Assembly: GCA_040754335.1 (NCBI GenBank)
Contig: JBFMCV010000009.1
Span: 1-44,968 of the forward strand
From: Thermodesulfobacteriota bacterium
Lineage (GTDB): Bacteria > Desulfobacterota_D > UBA1144 > Nemesobacterales > UBA2774
Direction of reading: 5' to 3'
Length of the DNA: 44,968 nucleotides
Of the stretch, positions 7,844 to 16,939 are shown one piece after another. Position 1 is the stretch's first letter, and each line of letters begins with the position of its first letter. The notes under the pieces were generated by a model. The model saw only the letters and a program-made list of their open reading frames with translations, made no database searches and was not told where the DNA came from. A program made the translations under genes and the position numbers.

Positions 7844-9109
7844 ATGGACCTGTTCGCGGTATTCACAATACTCATAACGCTTACGGCGGTCTTCAGCTTC
7901 GTCAACGAGGCCTTCGTCAGGCTCCCCACGACGATCGGCGTAATGCTCGCATCCCTGTTATCTTCGGTCCTTATAATCACGTTCGGATACCTGGGGTTCG
8001 GCAGAATTGACTGGGCGGTAGAGCTCGTGCAGGCGGCCGATTTCGACCACCTCTTCATGAACGGCATGCTGAGCTTCCTTCTCTTCGCTGGAGCTTCGAG
8101 CGTTAATATAGACGAGCTTGGGGAGTACAAGTGGACGATTACATACCTAGCCACCCTGGGCATGGTCCTCGCCACTATACTGACCGGGGTTGTGGTTTGG
8201 TGGGTGTTCGGAGCTATAGGAGTGGACCTGCCTCTTATTTATGCGCTCATTTTCGGCGCGATTATCTCTCCGATAGACGCGGTAATCGTCTTGAAGCTCT
8301 TCAGGCGGATTCAGCCCGGGAAGACCCTCGAGTCGGTAATCTCCGGAGAGTCTCTCTTCAACGACGCCGTCGCCGTGGTGCTCTTCGTTCTGCTGATTGA
8401 GCTGACCACCGGGGAGACTCAGTTTTCTGCGCTCCGCATAGGTGAGTTCTTCCTCAAGGAAGCCCTGGGCGGCCTCTTTCTCGGTATCGCGCTCGGCTTT
8501 GTCAGCTACAGGATGATTTACGAGATAATAAGGAGGGGCGCTGACGGCAGGATAGTCGTCGCGCTGATAACGCTTTCACTCGTAGCCGGCGGATACATTC
8601 TGGCGGAGAGGCTGGACGTCTCGGCCCCGCTTACGTGCGTAGTGGCCGGCCTCTTTCTCGCGAGGAGACGGAGGTTCATACCCGGCTCCGCAGACCACAT
8701 AAGGTCCTACGTGAACAGCCTCTGGGAGGTGATAGACGACGTCCTCAACGCTATCCTCTTCGTTCTGATCGGTCTCGAGGTGCTTGTGCTCGAAATAGAG
8801 AAGTCATATATAATCTGCGGACTGATATCCATACCCCTCATCACCGCCGCCCGTTTTATAAGCGTCGAAGTGCCGCTCGTATTCTTAAAACTGTTCAGGC
8901 ACCTCCCCTCGCTCTCGGGTTTTATAATGACGTGGAGCGGGATAAGGGGAGGCGTGTCGATCGCGCTCGCGCTGGCGCTCGACGATTCTCCCTACCGCGA
9001 CCTCATAGTGCTGATGACGTACATCGTCGTGGTGTTCTCGATTCTCGTCCAGGGCCTCACTCTGGAGAACGCGCTCAAATGGAACAGGGACAGACTGAAT
9101 TCCAAATAA
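7844..9109 (+). CDS. CPA1-family sodium/proton antiporter (NhaP-like)
   Basis: The 421-residue inner-membrane protein belongs to the monovalent cation:proton antiporter-1 family. About 12 hydrophobic segments are visible. The unwound-helix signature ISPIDAV (residues 141-147) and GESLFNDAVAVVLF (168-181), with the Asn-Asp pair typical of electroneutral Na+/H+ exchangers, identify the ion-binding site. The later WSGIRGGVSIALALAL is the conserved arginine-containing helix. It lacks a long cytoplasmic regulatory tail, as is usual for bacterial NhaP forms. It has its own near-consensus promoter at 7754-7782. Its placement between FUSC and HlyD genes suggests a link to pH or ion homeostasis during export, but that is inference from position only. 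Confidence 0.92.
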   Translation: MDLFAVFTILITLTAVFSFVNEAFVRLPTTIGVMLASLLSSVLIITFGYLGFGRIDWAVELVQAADFDHLFMNGMLSFLLFAGASSVNIDELGEYKWTITYLATLGMVLATILTGVVVWWVFGAIGVDLPLIYALIFGAIISPIDAVIVLKLFRRIQPGKTLESVISGESLFNDAVAVVLFVLLIELTTGETQFSALRIGEFFLKEALGGLFLGIALGFVSYRMIYEIIRRGADGRIVVALITLSLVAGGYILAERLDVSAPLTCVVAGLFLARRRRFIPGSADHIRSYVNSLWEVIDDVLNAILFVLIGLEVLVLEIEKSYIICGLISIPLITAARFISVEVPLVFLKLFRHLPSLSGFIMTWSGIRGGVSIALALALDDSPYRDLIVLMTYIVVVFSILVQGLTLENALKWNRDRLNSK

Positions 9110-9223
9110 CGGCGGGCTATTTAATTATTCTGATTTAGGTGTTAGTTTTACTTTGTCTGTCGGGAGCCGGGTGTAGCGGACCACCCCGCCCGTATGCTGA
9201 AATTACAAAGGAGGAGCAATATT

Positions 9224-9628
9224 ATGTCAAAGGTCATGTCAGCTTTATCGATGGCGGCAATGATGCTTGTGCTGGGAGCGTGCGCCGCGATACAGGGCGA
9301 GCAGTCGAAGAGCACGGAAGAGCTCTTGGCCGCCGCGGGTTTTCAGATAGTCGCGGCGGACACGCCCGAAGAGATGAACATGCTGAACTCTCTCACCCCG
9401 AACAAGGTCCAGTTCAGCGTAAGGGACAACAAGCCCCTTTACTGGTACGCCGACCCCTACAACTGCAAATGCGTATGGACCGGAGACCAGGCCGCGTATG
9501 ACAGGTACGAGAACTTGGTCTATGAATCCAATCTGGTCGACGAAGAGCAGGAGGCGGCGATGATGGCCGAGCAGGCCGAGTTCGGGCCCGGGTTATGGGG
9601 CTGGGCGGGCGGCCCCTGGGGCTGGTAA
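9224..9628 (+). CDS. Small lipoprotein of unknown function
   Basis: The ATG at 9224 follows a perfect AAAGGAGG 9 nt upstream, so I prefer it to the ATG at 9194. The 134-residue product has a short signal peptide ending in the lipobox LGAC (Cys20) and is predicted to be a lipoprotein. The mature part is acidic, contains NCKCVW and YDRYENLVYES, and ends in an unusual Trp/Gly-rich tail (GLWGWAGGPWGW). I do not recognise a family. The gene precedes the HlyD adaptor by 99 nt, so it may be an accessory to the FUSC/HlyD export system. Aromatic-rich tails can mediate membrane or partner contacts, but no function should be assumed. Confidence 0.75.
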   Translation: MSKVMSALSMAAMMLVLGACAAIQGEQSKSTEELLAAAGFQIVAADTPEEMNMLNSLTPNKVQFSVRDNKPLYWYADPYNCKCVWTGDQAAYDRYENLVYESNLVDEEQEAAMMAEQAEFGPGLWGWAGGPWGW

Positions 9629-9727
9629 CGAAAGGCCGCTTCCGTACTCTGAAGTCGAAGGGTGAAACTATTCGCGAAACGGGCTATGCTTTGAATCGGC
9701 CTGTGTCGTTTCCGGTGCGATAAATCC

Positions 9728-10837
9728 ATGAGCCTTAAAGACCTTGCATCCAGATTCAAGCTCGGTAATATGACCTACTCGACGAAATTCTGGGTGATCC
9801 TTATCGTTTCCCTGATCGTCCTCCTCATCGTCTACTATATACTGCTCGACAGGTACACCCCTTATACGAGCGACGCGTACGTGCAGGCGTACGTGCTTCA
9901 GGTGGCTCCTCAGGTTGACGGACAGGTCGTCCGTTTATACGTAAAGAACAACGAATACGTCGACAAAGGGCAGGAGCTCTTCAGCCTCGACCCGAGGCCT
10001 TACGAGTACAAGGTGCAGCAGCTTAAGGCGAAGCTCGTCCAGACGAGACAGAATATAGACGAGCTCAAGAGCGATATTGCGGCTGCGGAAGAGGCCGTGA
10101 AGAAATCGAGCGCGGACCACGCCTACGCGTCCCAGCGCTACAAGGACCTCGAGCCTCTCGTCGAGAAGAACTACATAGCCAGGCTCGAGTTCGACCAGGC
10201 TACCGAGCAGCTTAACTCGACCCTCGCTGAGCTCAATCAGTCGAAGGCCGATTACGAGAAGGCGAAACAGGCCCTCGAATACAAGATCGACGGCGACTAC
10301 GCGATAATCAAGGAGGTAGAAGCCGCGCTCGCCACAGCCGAATACAACCTCACGCAGACGACGTTCTACGCGCCTACGGACGGTTACGTCACCAACCTGC
10401 AGCTCACCGTCGGGTCATATATAAAAACGGGCGAGCCCGTCCTCACGTTCGTGGACGACGACAGCTGGTGGGTGGTCGCGAATTTCAGGGAGAACAGCGT
10501 GGGGCAGATAAAAGCCGGGCAGGAGGCGGAGGTGAGCCTCGCTTTATACCCGGGGACGATATTCAAAGCCGTCGTAGAAAGCACCGACTGGGGTGTGAGC
10601 GCCGGGCAGGGGATTCCCTCGGGCTTCCTTCCTATGGTAAAGGACCCGGAGAACTGGGTGCAGATCGCCCAGCGTTTCCCCGTGCGGCTCAGGATCACGA
10701 ACATAGACCATGATAAATACAAGCTAAGGATAGGGGCGTCCGTCAGCGTCGCCGTGTTCACGGGCGACAATATAATACTGAACCCGCTCGCGAAGCTGTG
10801 GCTCCGCATCGGGAGCCTCGTCGATTTTATCTATTGA
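9728..10837 (+). CDS. HlyD-family membrane fusion protein (AaeA/EmrA-like adaptor)
   Basis: This periplasmic adaptor is anchored by one N-terminal transmembrane helix (about residues 24-42) and would connect an inner-membrane pump to the outer membrane. In the 369-residue product, SDAYVQAYVLQVAPQVDGQV begins the biotinyl-lipoyl domain. A long coiled-coil hairpin spans about 85-200. The second lipoyl half is FYAPTDGYVTNLQLTVGSYI, and the beta-barrel domain follows with WWVVANFRENSVGQIKAGQ. This layout matches EmrA/AaeA adaptors that pair with MFS or FUSC pumps; the FUSC protein at 5499 is the obvious candidate. No outer-membrane TolC-like partner lies in the window. Confidence 0.92.
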   Translation: MSLKDLASRFKLGNMTYSTKFWVILIVSLIVLLIVYYILLDRYTPYTSDAYVQAYVLQVAPQVDGQVVRLYVKNNEYVDKGQELFSLDPRPYEYKVQQLKAKLVQTRQNIDELKSDIAAAEEAVKKSSADHAYASQRYKDLEPLVEKNYIARLEFDQATEQLNSTLAELNQSKADYEKAKQALEYKIDGDYAIIKEVEAALATAEYNLTQTTFYAPTDGYVTNLQLTVGSYIKTGEPVLTFVDDDSWWVVANFRENSVGQIKAGQEAEVSLALYPGTIFKAVVESTDWGVSAGQGIPSGFLPMVKDPENWVQIAQRFPVRLRITNIDHDKYKLRIGASVSVAVFTGDNIILNPLAKLWLRIGSLVDFIY

Positions 10838-10895
10838 TTGTATCCGCGGTATCCGACACCTTGCGATGATCCGTCTCAGATGCCCGTCCGTTTTG

Positions 10896-11594
10896 TCACC
10901 TAACGTGCTTGAATATAGTCCAGAGTATTTTATAGCCTGCCCTGAACGTGCCCCCGAGAGTGCCCGTTACCTTCGAGACCCCTATGCGCTTCCTGTAGCT
11001 TACGGGAACCTCGCCGCACTTTAATCCTCTCTTGGCCGCTTTTATCTGCATCTCTACAGTCCAGCCGTACGTCATGTCCGTCATTCCGAGCTCGACTAGT
11101 TTATCGAGCCTTATCGCGCGGAAGGGGCCGAGGTCTGTGAACTCCACCCCGTAGAGCCACTTTATGAGAGTCGTCGCGAGCGCATTCCCGAAGAGCGCCT
11201 GAGGCAGCAGCGCACCCTTCTCCCGCTCGCCCTTCGTTCTCGATCCGATGACCATGTCGAACCCGTCCTCGACGATAGGCTTTACGAGGAGCGGCATCTC
11301 CTCCGGGTAGTCGGAATAATCGCCGTCGAGGAATACGATTATTTCGGGCCTCTCGCCTTCAGGCTTGGAGAGCGCGTACTCTATTCCCTTCATGCACGCG
11401 TACCCGTACCCGCGCCTTGCTTCACTCAGCACCGTCGCGCCCGCACCGGCGGCAGCCTTCGCGGTCCCGTCCGTCGACCCGTTGTCCGTCACGACCACCT
11501 CGCTCACGAGGTCCCGCGGTATATCGGCAATCACCTTCCCGATGGACATCTCTTCATTAAGCGCGGGGATGATAGCGAGGATTTTAGGAGTCAT
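10896..11594 (-). CDS. Family 2 glycosyltransferase (DPM1/polyprenyl-phosphate-sugar synthase type)
   Basis: The 232-residue product is a GT-A fold glycosyltransferase. LAIIPALNEEMSIGKVI and VVVTDNGSTDGT bind the nucleotide sugar, and IVFLDGDYSDYPEEM supplies the metal-binding DxD-like motif. DMVIGSRTKGEREKGALLPQ and TDLGPFRAIR are typical of enzymes related to dolichyl- or undecaprenyl-phosphate sugar synthases. It lacks the C-terminal membrane helices found in some relatives, and its tail is basic and amphipathic. TAGGAG lies a few bases before the ATG. It is convergent with the HlyD gene and stands alone, so the acceptor and sugar cannot be read from context. Confidence 0.88.
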   Translation of the reverse strand: MTPKILAIIPALNEEMSIGKVIADIPRDLVSEVVVTDNGSTDGTAKAAAGAGATVLSEARRGYGYACMKGIEYALSKPEGERPEIIVFLDGDYSDYPEEMPLLVKPIVEDGFDMVIGSRTKGEREKGALLPQALFGNALATTLIKWLYGVEFTDLGPFRAIRLDKLVELGMTDMTYGWTVEMQIKAAKRGLKCGEVPVSYRKRIGVSKVTGTLGGTFRAGYKILWTIFKHVR

Positions 11595-11648
11595 GGTATT
11601 GGCTCTTGATAATGCTGATTAGATAAGTTATTAATTATAGTAGCCATT

Positions 11649-12113
11649 ATGATAAATAACCGACCTATATCACTCAATTTCAGATTGTTATATCACAGAA
11701 TTCCGTTATTACTACTATTAATATTTCCTTTTATATCGTTAGGATGTGACGGTAACAATGACGGAGGTTCTGAACCTGATTGTGTCGATATAAGTTCTCT
11801 AGAGGAGTTTGAAGCCTGCCCTGCTGAGGGTCTGACGATGGTCTGCAGAAGTCTTTTCTGCGATTTTTTTGAATCCGGGCAAACGTCTCCCACACCGCCT
11901 GTCTTACAGCCTGTAATCTTCCCTGGCGAATGCGAGCAAATAGATTGTTCGGCTATGGAATGCACAATTCGATCTACTGATACCGGAGATGTAATAGGCA
12001 CCGGAGTATTTACCATTTCGACCTTACTAACGACCGAAGACCTATTTACCGGCAGTGTCGTGGTCGATGAAACCGATCATTTCGATTATTTTTGCAATAG
12101 TGTAGTTTTCTAG
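11649..12113 (+). CDS. AT-rich, cysteine-rich putative lipoprotein
   Basis: The 154-residue product starts with a basic, hydrophobic signal peptide and a likely lipobox ending SLGC (Cys33). The mature part contains nine further cysteines (for example ECEQIDCSAMEC) and many Asp/Thr/Ser residues. I do not recognise a family. The even cysteine spacing suggests a disulfide-stabilised extracytoplasmic domain. The gene and its flanks are clearly more AT-rich than the neighbours and lack a strong Shine-Dalgarno, so it may be a recent acquisition. It lies alone between the divergent GT2 gene and the convergent flavoprotein gene. It is a plausible gene with little support beyond the signal peptide and composition. 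Confidence 0.55.
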   Translation: MINNRPISLNFRLLYHRIPLLLLLIFPFISLGCDGNNDGGSEPDCVDISSLEEFEACPAEGLTMVCRSLFCDFFESGQTSPTPPVLQPVIFPGECEQIDCSAMECTIRSTDTGDVIGTGVFTISTLLTTEDLFTGSVVVDETDHFDYFCNSVVF

Positions 12114-12182
12114 CTCATTTTTTCGATATCGAGCATGCCGGAAAATTTACATGCCTTTTTAAACGCAGCGGAGCTACAAACA

Positions 12183-14570
12183 CTAAGTGCGCTTCCCCTC
12201 TCTCATAAGTACGGGGGAGGCGGCGAGTGAGTCTATGCTTATCACCCTTCCGCTCTTCCTGTCTATCTGCCCGAATTTGAGCACTCCGGTAGGGCAGGAC
12301 TGGACGCACGCGCTGCATCTCACGCACTCGGGGTCGCTCATCGGGAGGCCCTTGTTGGCGAAGTTCATTATGTCTATTCCCTGGTGGCAAACCGAGGTGC
12401 AGACGTTGCATGATATGCACTTCTTCTTGTCGGCTAGTATCCTGAACCGGCTGAATCTTGCATATATGTGCATGAGCGCTGCGAGCGGGCACATGAACCT
12501 GCACCATACCCTCCCGCTGTACCAGAAGTAGAGTCCGTATCCGACGATACCCGCGAGCGTCAGGTCGACTATATACTTGTAGTTGAGCTCTATACCGAAT
12601 GGCTTCCAGCCGTAGAACGCGCCCTCATAAAATCTATAGATTGATTGACCGACTGCGGTGCTCGGGAACGCCCAGCTCAATATCCTGGCCAGGAGTATGA
12701 TGAAAGCGATAGCGAGTATTGCCTGGCCGACCATATTGAGCCTGTTCCACCTGGCCCCGTGAGGCATCTTGTGTCTCTGTGTGTCTCCAAGCGTTTCGGC
12801 CATCGCGCCGCAGGAGCATATCCATCCGCAGTATGCCCCTTTTCCCCAGAAGTAGATGATGAGAGGAATAAGCACGAACGTCTGGATTACGCTTATGATG
12901 AGCCACGTCCAGAGCGGCTCGCTGCTGAACACGTTCCATACGAAGAGGGGCCATGCCAGTATGAGACCGAACGCCCTCCAGTATTCCCTCCCGTGCCCGT
13001 AGTTTGCCGACGGGAAGAGCGCGTCTGCTACAGACTTCATGAACCCAGTGTCGAAGAATCCGTTGTGCCCGAGATATGGGAGGAGTATATAGGGGAGAAG
13101 GAATAACGGTATCACCTGGAATAGGGTGAGAGAGAGAGTCTGCGCCGTAATATAAGGAGTTTTTCTCCTCCTTATGCGGAGAGTACCGAAGATTATGATT
13201 ATGATCGTGTATAAGAGCGAGTAATAGAACCCGGGCTCGCTCAGCGTTATAGACAGAGTGCCGACGAGAGTCGACGGGTCGTTCACCATGCTCGTGAATG
13301 ATTCGCCGAAGCCGGCGAAGAAGCCGGGGAGGTTGAACGGGAACCACTCGTTTTTTTCGAAAAGCTTCGTGAGAGCACCGCCGGCCTTCCAGTTGTAAAC
13401 AAAGGTCATAAGGAGAAGGAAAAGGATCATGGCCGTAATGGACTTGGCGTTCATCTCGCCTTTTATCTTCACGCCGCTCCGTCTGAAGAAATCGAGAGGG
13501 GCCTCGCGCCCTATCATCGTGAAGACTGCGTCGTTCGGTATCGTGATCTCATTTCCGTCGCGGTCTATGAGCGTCGCGTCCGCGTCCCCTATGCTCTTCA
13601 CGCGGCTCTTCATTAGGAGTGTGATCTTCCCGGGCTTATGTTCCCCGGGCATGAAGCCCCCCGTGCTCGTAGTCACGCGCTCTGACGAGGGCGTCTCGAT
13701 CGATACGTCCGCCATCGGGTCTGCCATCAGCATTTTCAGGTTCTCCACGTTTTCGGGCTTGGGGCGTGAGAACTCCTCGTTCCTGTAGGAGTGCGTGACG
13801 TTCCCGCCCGCCCGCGCGATCGCTATCGACGTCTCGAGTGCGCTGTCCCCTCCTCCCACTACGAGCACGTTTTTGCCTTCGTAGTCCTTGGGGTCGTGGA
13901 GCCTGTTGAATACCTTGTCCTTGTCTTCTCCGGGCACGCCGAGCATACGGAAATTACCCGAGCGTCCTATGCCCACTATGACGCGGAGCGCTTTCAAACT
14001 CCCCCCGTCGGGAATGACCGCCTCGACGTGACCGCCCGTGTTGACGATTTTCTCCACTCTCATTATTTTCGGCCGGATCCCCCTCCCGAGCGTCTCTTCT
14101 TTTATCTCTTCGACGAGAGGCTCCTTCACATCCTTCGTGAACTGGAGGTCTCCTGCGGGCACCATGTCCGTCGGGTAGGTGTAGATCGGTTTCCCTTTGG
14201 GGAAATTCACTATCGTCGAGAAGGGCTCCGTCGCTTCGAGTATCTCGAACCTGAGCCCGTTCCTTTTTGCTTCGAGCGCGGCCGCCATCCCCGATACGCC
14301 CGCCCCGACTATTACGAGGTCTAGCACGTCAGCGTCCTTCGAGGACTCGCGGCTTTTGAGGAATCCCTCGTCTTCGAGAATATGCATCACCGCCCTCGCG
14401 CCCGAGTCGGACGAGAATTTAAGGAGCGGTATCCCCGTGAGGTCTCCCACGATGTAGAGCCCCGGGACGTTAGTCGAGTAGTCCTCTTTTACCTCCGGCA
14501 GCTTCTCCACTATCCCCGCCGGCCACTGTGTGTGTAGCCACTTCGTATATTTTCTTATCAGTCCGAACAT
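12183..14570 (-). CDS. Flavoprotein (TrxB-like, apparently permuted) fused to NapH/NosR-like polyferredoxin
   Basis: The 795-residue protein joins two redox modules. Residues about 80-370 form a pyridine-nucleotide flavoprotein with an FAD motif (VIVGAGVSGMAAALEA) and an NAD(P) motif (VLVVGGGDSALETSIAIA). Residues about 385-720 hold about six membrane helices with GAYCGWICSCGA and VWCRFMCPLAAL, the paired CxxxCP-like motifs of NapH/NosR/RdxA proteins. Two 4Fe-4S clusters follow (CISCNVCTSVCHQ and CVRCSACVQSCPTG). The FAD-contacting GLYIVGDLTG motif, normally at the C-terminus of TrxB-like enzymes, sits at residues about 37-46, before the first Rossmann motif. The likely role is electron transfer from NAD(P)H via FAD into membrane Fe-S centres. 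AGGAG precedes the ATG. The physiological acceptor is unknown. Confidence 0.88.
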   Translation of the reverse strand: MFGLIRKYTKWLHTQWPAGIVEKLPEVKEDYSTNVPGLYIVGDLTGIPLLKFSSDSGARAVMHILEDEGFLKSRESSKDADVLDLVIVGAGVSGMAAALEAKRNGLRFEILEATEPFSTIVNFPKGKPIYTYPTDMVPAGDLQFTKDVKEPLVEEIKEETLGRGIRPKIMRVEKIVNTGGHVEAVIPDGGSLKALRVIVGIGRSGNFRMLGVPGEDKDKVFNRLHDPKDYEGKNVLVVGGGDSALETSIAIARAGGNVTHSYRNEEFSRPKPENVENLKMLMADPMADVSIETPSSERVTTSTGGFMPGEHKPGKITLLMKSRVKSIGDADATLIDRDGNEITIPNDAVFTMIGREAPLDFFRRSGVKIKGEMNAKSITAMILFLLLMTFVYNWKAGGALTKLFEKNEWFPFNLPGFFAGFGESFTSMVNDPSTLVGTLSITLSEPGFYYSLLYTIIIIIFGTLRIRRRKTPYITAQTLSLTLFQVIPLFLLPYILLPYLGHNGFFDTGFMKSVADALFPSANYGHGREYWRAFGLILAWPLFVWNVFSSEPLWTWLIISVIQTFVLIPLIIYFWGKGAYCGWICSCGAMAETLGDTQRHKMPHGARWNRLNMVGQAILAIAFIILLARILSWAFPSTAVGQSIYRFYEGAFYGWKPFGIELNYKYIVDLTLAGIVGYGLYFWYSGRVWCRFMCPLAALMHIYARFSRFRILADKKKCISCNVCTSVCHQGIDIMNFANKGLPMSDPECVRCSACVQSCPTGVLKFGQIDRKSGRVISIDSLAASPVLMREGKRT

Positions 14571-14633
14571 CTCATCTCCTCAGCATGGAATCTATGGTGC
14601 ATAAATGCTCTCGTTCGTATCTGTCATAATATT

Positions 14634-15425
14634 CTATTTCGCCTCAGACGATATATCATTGAGCGACCAGTCGTAGTCTGTATATACAATTATATATTGC
14701 CCGTTCGTGATGTCGCCGTAATATTCTTTCAGGAACCCTGGGACGGAGCCGGCTCCGGACTCGAAGTCCGCTGCATACCATTCGAATATAGGGGAGAGGC
14801 GTATTGTTTTATTTATCCTGTCGACGGAATTTTTCTCCGTATCGGCAAGGAATTTCTTTGTTTGAGCTTCGAGCTGACTGTCCAATCTAGCGGCGACGTA
14901 AGTCTCGCCTGAGAGGGGAGGGCAGCCCATAGCCGCACAGACGAGCGCGAAGTGAATCTTCGGCTCTTTGAAATTCTTTCGTATTATCCCGTTCTCGAGC
15001 GCGTTGAGCGTAATTGTTTCACCGAAGAGCTCGACGACGGGCTCTTCCCACGGCCCTTTCCCGCCGCTTCCTATTTCTTTTATGCTTTTTACGGGGTAAT
15101 TCTGGATTACGAGGTCGAGAGTCTCCGCGTTATACACATTTATGAGGAAAGCCAACTGCTCGTCACGAGTCCACCCCTCGAATTCTCGCCTGGTCACCCG
15201 AGCGGTTGATTCCAGGTATGCGCGGAGCTGACCGTGATTGGATTTGAGACCACGGTAATCAACAAGACCGTTTTTTACATAAAGGGACAGCACCTCCCCA
15301 TAGAGACCTTGTGTATCGTCGGATGCGGAGGATTGGAAAGAGAGCACAGTAAGTAATGCGAGTGATAATAGTAATCTCCCAATGTTATCAAGCGCGAAAC
15401 TGCGTATGTGCTCCCGGGTTGTCAT
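14634..15425 (-). CDS. DUF547 domain-containing exported protein
   Basis: The 263-residue product (ATG at 15425, preceded by GGAAG; a TTG at 15443 would add six residues) has an N-terminal hydrophobic segment consistent with a signal peptide ending near FQSSASDD. It then contains the DUF547 domain: YRGLKSNHGQLRAYLES, QLAFLINVYNAETLDLV, IHFALVCAAMGCPPLS and FEWYAADFE. The family is widespread in bacteria and plants; its biochemical activity is not established. The conserved Asn-Tyr/Asn in LINVYNA and the Cys-Pro in GCPPLS suggest an active-site-like pocket. The gene is 63 nt upstream of the flavoprotein fusion and may be co-transcribed with it. Confidence 0.87.
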   Translation of the reverse strand: MTTREHIRSFALDNIGRLLLSLALLTVLSFQSSASDDTQGLYGEVLSLYVKNGLVDYRGLKSNHGQLRAYLESTARVTRREFEGWTRDEQLAFLINVYNAETLDLVIQNYPVKSIKEIGSGGKGPWEEPVVELFGETITLNALENGIIRKNFKEPKIHFALVCAAMGCPPLSGETYVAARLDSQLEAQTKKFLADTEKNSVDRINKTIRLSPIFEWYAADFESGAGSVPGFLKEYYGDITNGQYIIVYTDYDWSLNDISSEAK

Positions 15426-15512
15426 TTCACTGGGCTTCCGCAATAATATGAATATACGCTTTAACGCGTAGTGCGGATTCGTTTTTTTTCTCGGGATGCG
15501 GCGGTTGCGGGA

Positions 15513-16886
15513 TTATTCTTCCCTGCGGACCTTCCACCAGTCTCCTGCCCTGACGAGGAGGGCCCTCGCGTATTCGGCGTGAGACCACATGAGGGGCGAA
15601 GCGAATTGGATATACCCTTCGCCCGGCTTTTTGTCTTTTTTGAACATGCGCTTCTTGGAGCACGCTTCGTAGGAGCGGTGCATGTTGTTCGCTTCTTCGA
15701 GTATTTTATTGAAGTCTATGTCGTCGAGCAGAATGTCCTTGTAGAATTCTTTCTGAAAATCGATCCCGGTCTTCCACTCCCTCTCCATGAATTCCTCGAA
15801 CCTCCTGAGAGTCGAGAGATGCTCCGGTATCTCCCCGGCGTCGCTCCTGTAGGAGTCGATTATGGAGAGCAGCTCGTCGCCGCGTTTGACGTTCCCGCTC
15901 CAGTAGTGGTACTGGGCGAGCACCGCGGTGTACTGGAGCCAGGGTCCGTTGCCAGCGTGCACGTGAGTCGAGAGATCCCTGTAATAGGGGAGATACCTCA
16001 TTATCATCCCCAGCTCCCTGTCCCATAGCTGTTTCTCGATAAACGCAACGCTGTTCTGCATCTGCTCTTTATAGTGAAGGAAACCGTAATAAAAAGGACT
16101 GAGGATCGTAAAGTCGGGCCGCATGTCCATGATTCCCGAAGGGTCTGTCCTCCTCACGTACCTGTTCCCCGACATGAACAGCTCGCTCACCGAATATAAG
16201 AACCACTCGCGGAAGCTCAGATGTTCGGGCGAGATGATATTCTTCCGGTCGATCTTGTCCGCGACTTCCTTCGCCAGGGAAAAAGCGTAGAGGAAAGAAA
16301 AGTTCACCCAGCACGTGTAACCCTGTTCCATCGCCGATTCGTGTATCGCCGTAGTCGAGTAAAACAGGTTTAGCTCCTCTTCGTACAGCTCTTTCCGGCC
16401 GTAGCCGAGAGCCCTGTCTACGCAGGCGAGGAAGCTCTCGAGGTCCTCTATATCTTTCTTTAAATACTCGGCGGTCAGAAGGTAATTGCAGATAATGGAT
16501 ATCCCGTGGGCGACGTTGTCTTCCTGTCTGTAGATGCTTTTGTTCTCGCCTTCGACGCTGTACCGCTGTCCCCACGACCCTTCGGGGGAAATCGTGTCTT
16601 TCATGAAACGGGCCATCGATTTCATTATGCCGAAGGCGCTCTCGGCCGCGTCGTATCCGTGCGCCGACCCGGCAAGGCGCCTGAAGAGCTGCACGGCGCA
16701 GCTCGAGTCTCTCGTGTACACGTACGGGTATCTCGTTTCGGGCGGGGAAGCGAGGAGCAGCCTCCCGTATTTTTCGCTCGCCGACGTGCATCTCATGATA
16801 ATGTCCATATGCCCGGACAGGTCGTCGTTGAGTCTCGTGAGCTCTTTTCCGCTTATACCCATGCCGTCCCTCCCGGTAATTTCCAT
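15513..16886 (-). CDS. GH15-like (alpha/alpha)6 glycoside hydrolase
   Basis: The 457-residue cytosolic protein resembles glucoamylase/trehalase-type (alpha/alpha)6-barrel glycosidases of family GH15. Recognisable stretches are YPYVYTRDSSCAVQLFRRL near residue 53, GSWGQRYSVEGE with a downstream RQEDNVAHGI, and the later segments FTILSPFYYGFL and GNGPWLQYTAVLAQYHYWSG. No signal peptide is visible, so the substrate is likely intracellular (maltodextrin, trehalose or a glucosylated metabolite). I cannot assign the catalytic glutamates with confidence. It follows the sigma/anti-sigma pair by 53 nt on the same strand and may be transcribed with it. Confidence 0.7.
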   Translation of the reverse strand: MEITGRDGMGISGKELTRLNDDLSGHMDIIMRCTSASEKYGRLLLASPPETRYPYVYTRDSSCAVQLFRRLAGSAHGYDAAESAFGIMKSMARFMKDTISPEGSWGQRYSVEGENKSIYRQEDNVAHGISIICNYLLTAEYLKKDIEDLESFLACVDRALGYGRKELYEEELNLFYSTTAIHESAMEQGYTCWVNFSFLYAFSLAKEVADKIDRKNIISPEHLSFREWFLYSVSELFMSGNRYVRRTDPSGIMDMRPDFTILSPFYYGFLHYKEQMQNSVAFIEKQLWDRELGMIMRYLPYYRDLSTHVHAGNGPWLQYTAVLAQYHYWSGNVKRGDELLSIIDSYRSDAGEIPEHLSTLRRFEEFMEREWKTGIDFQKEFYKDILLDDIDFNKILEEANNMHRSYEACSKKRMFKKDKKPGEGYIQFASPLMWSHAEYARALLVRAGDWWKVRREE

Positions 16887-16939
16887 CCGGCCGACGAAGC
16901 TTTCTTCTGCAACTGATTTTAATTGATGCGGAGTGTAAT

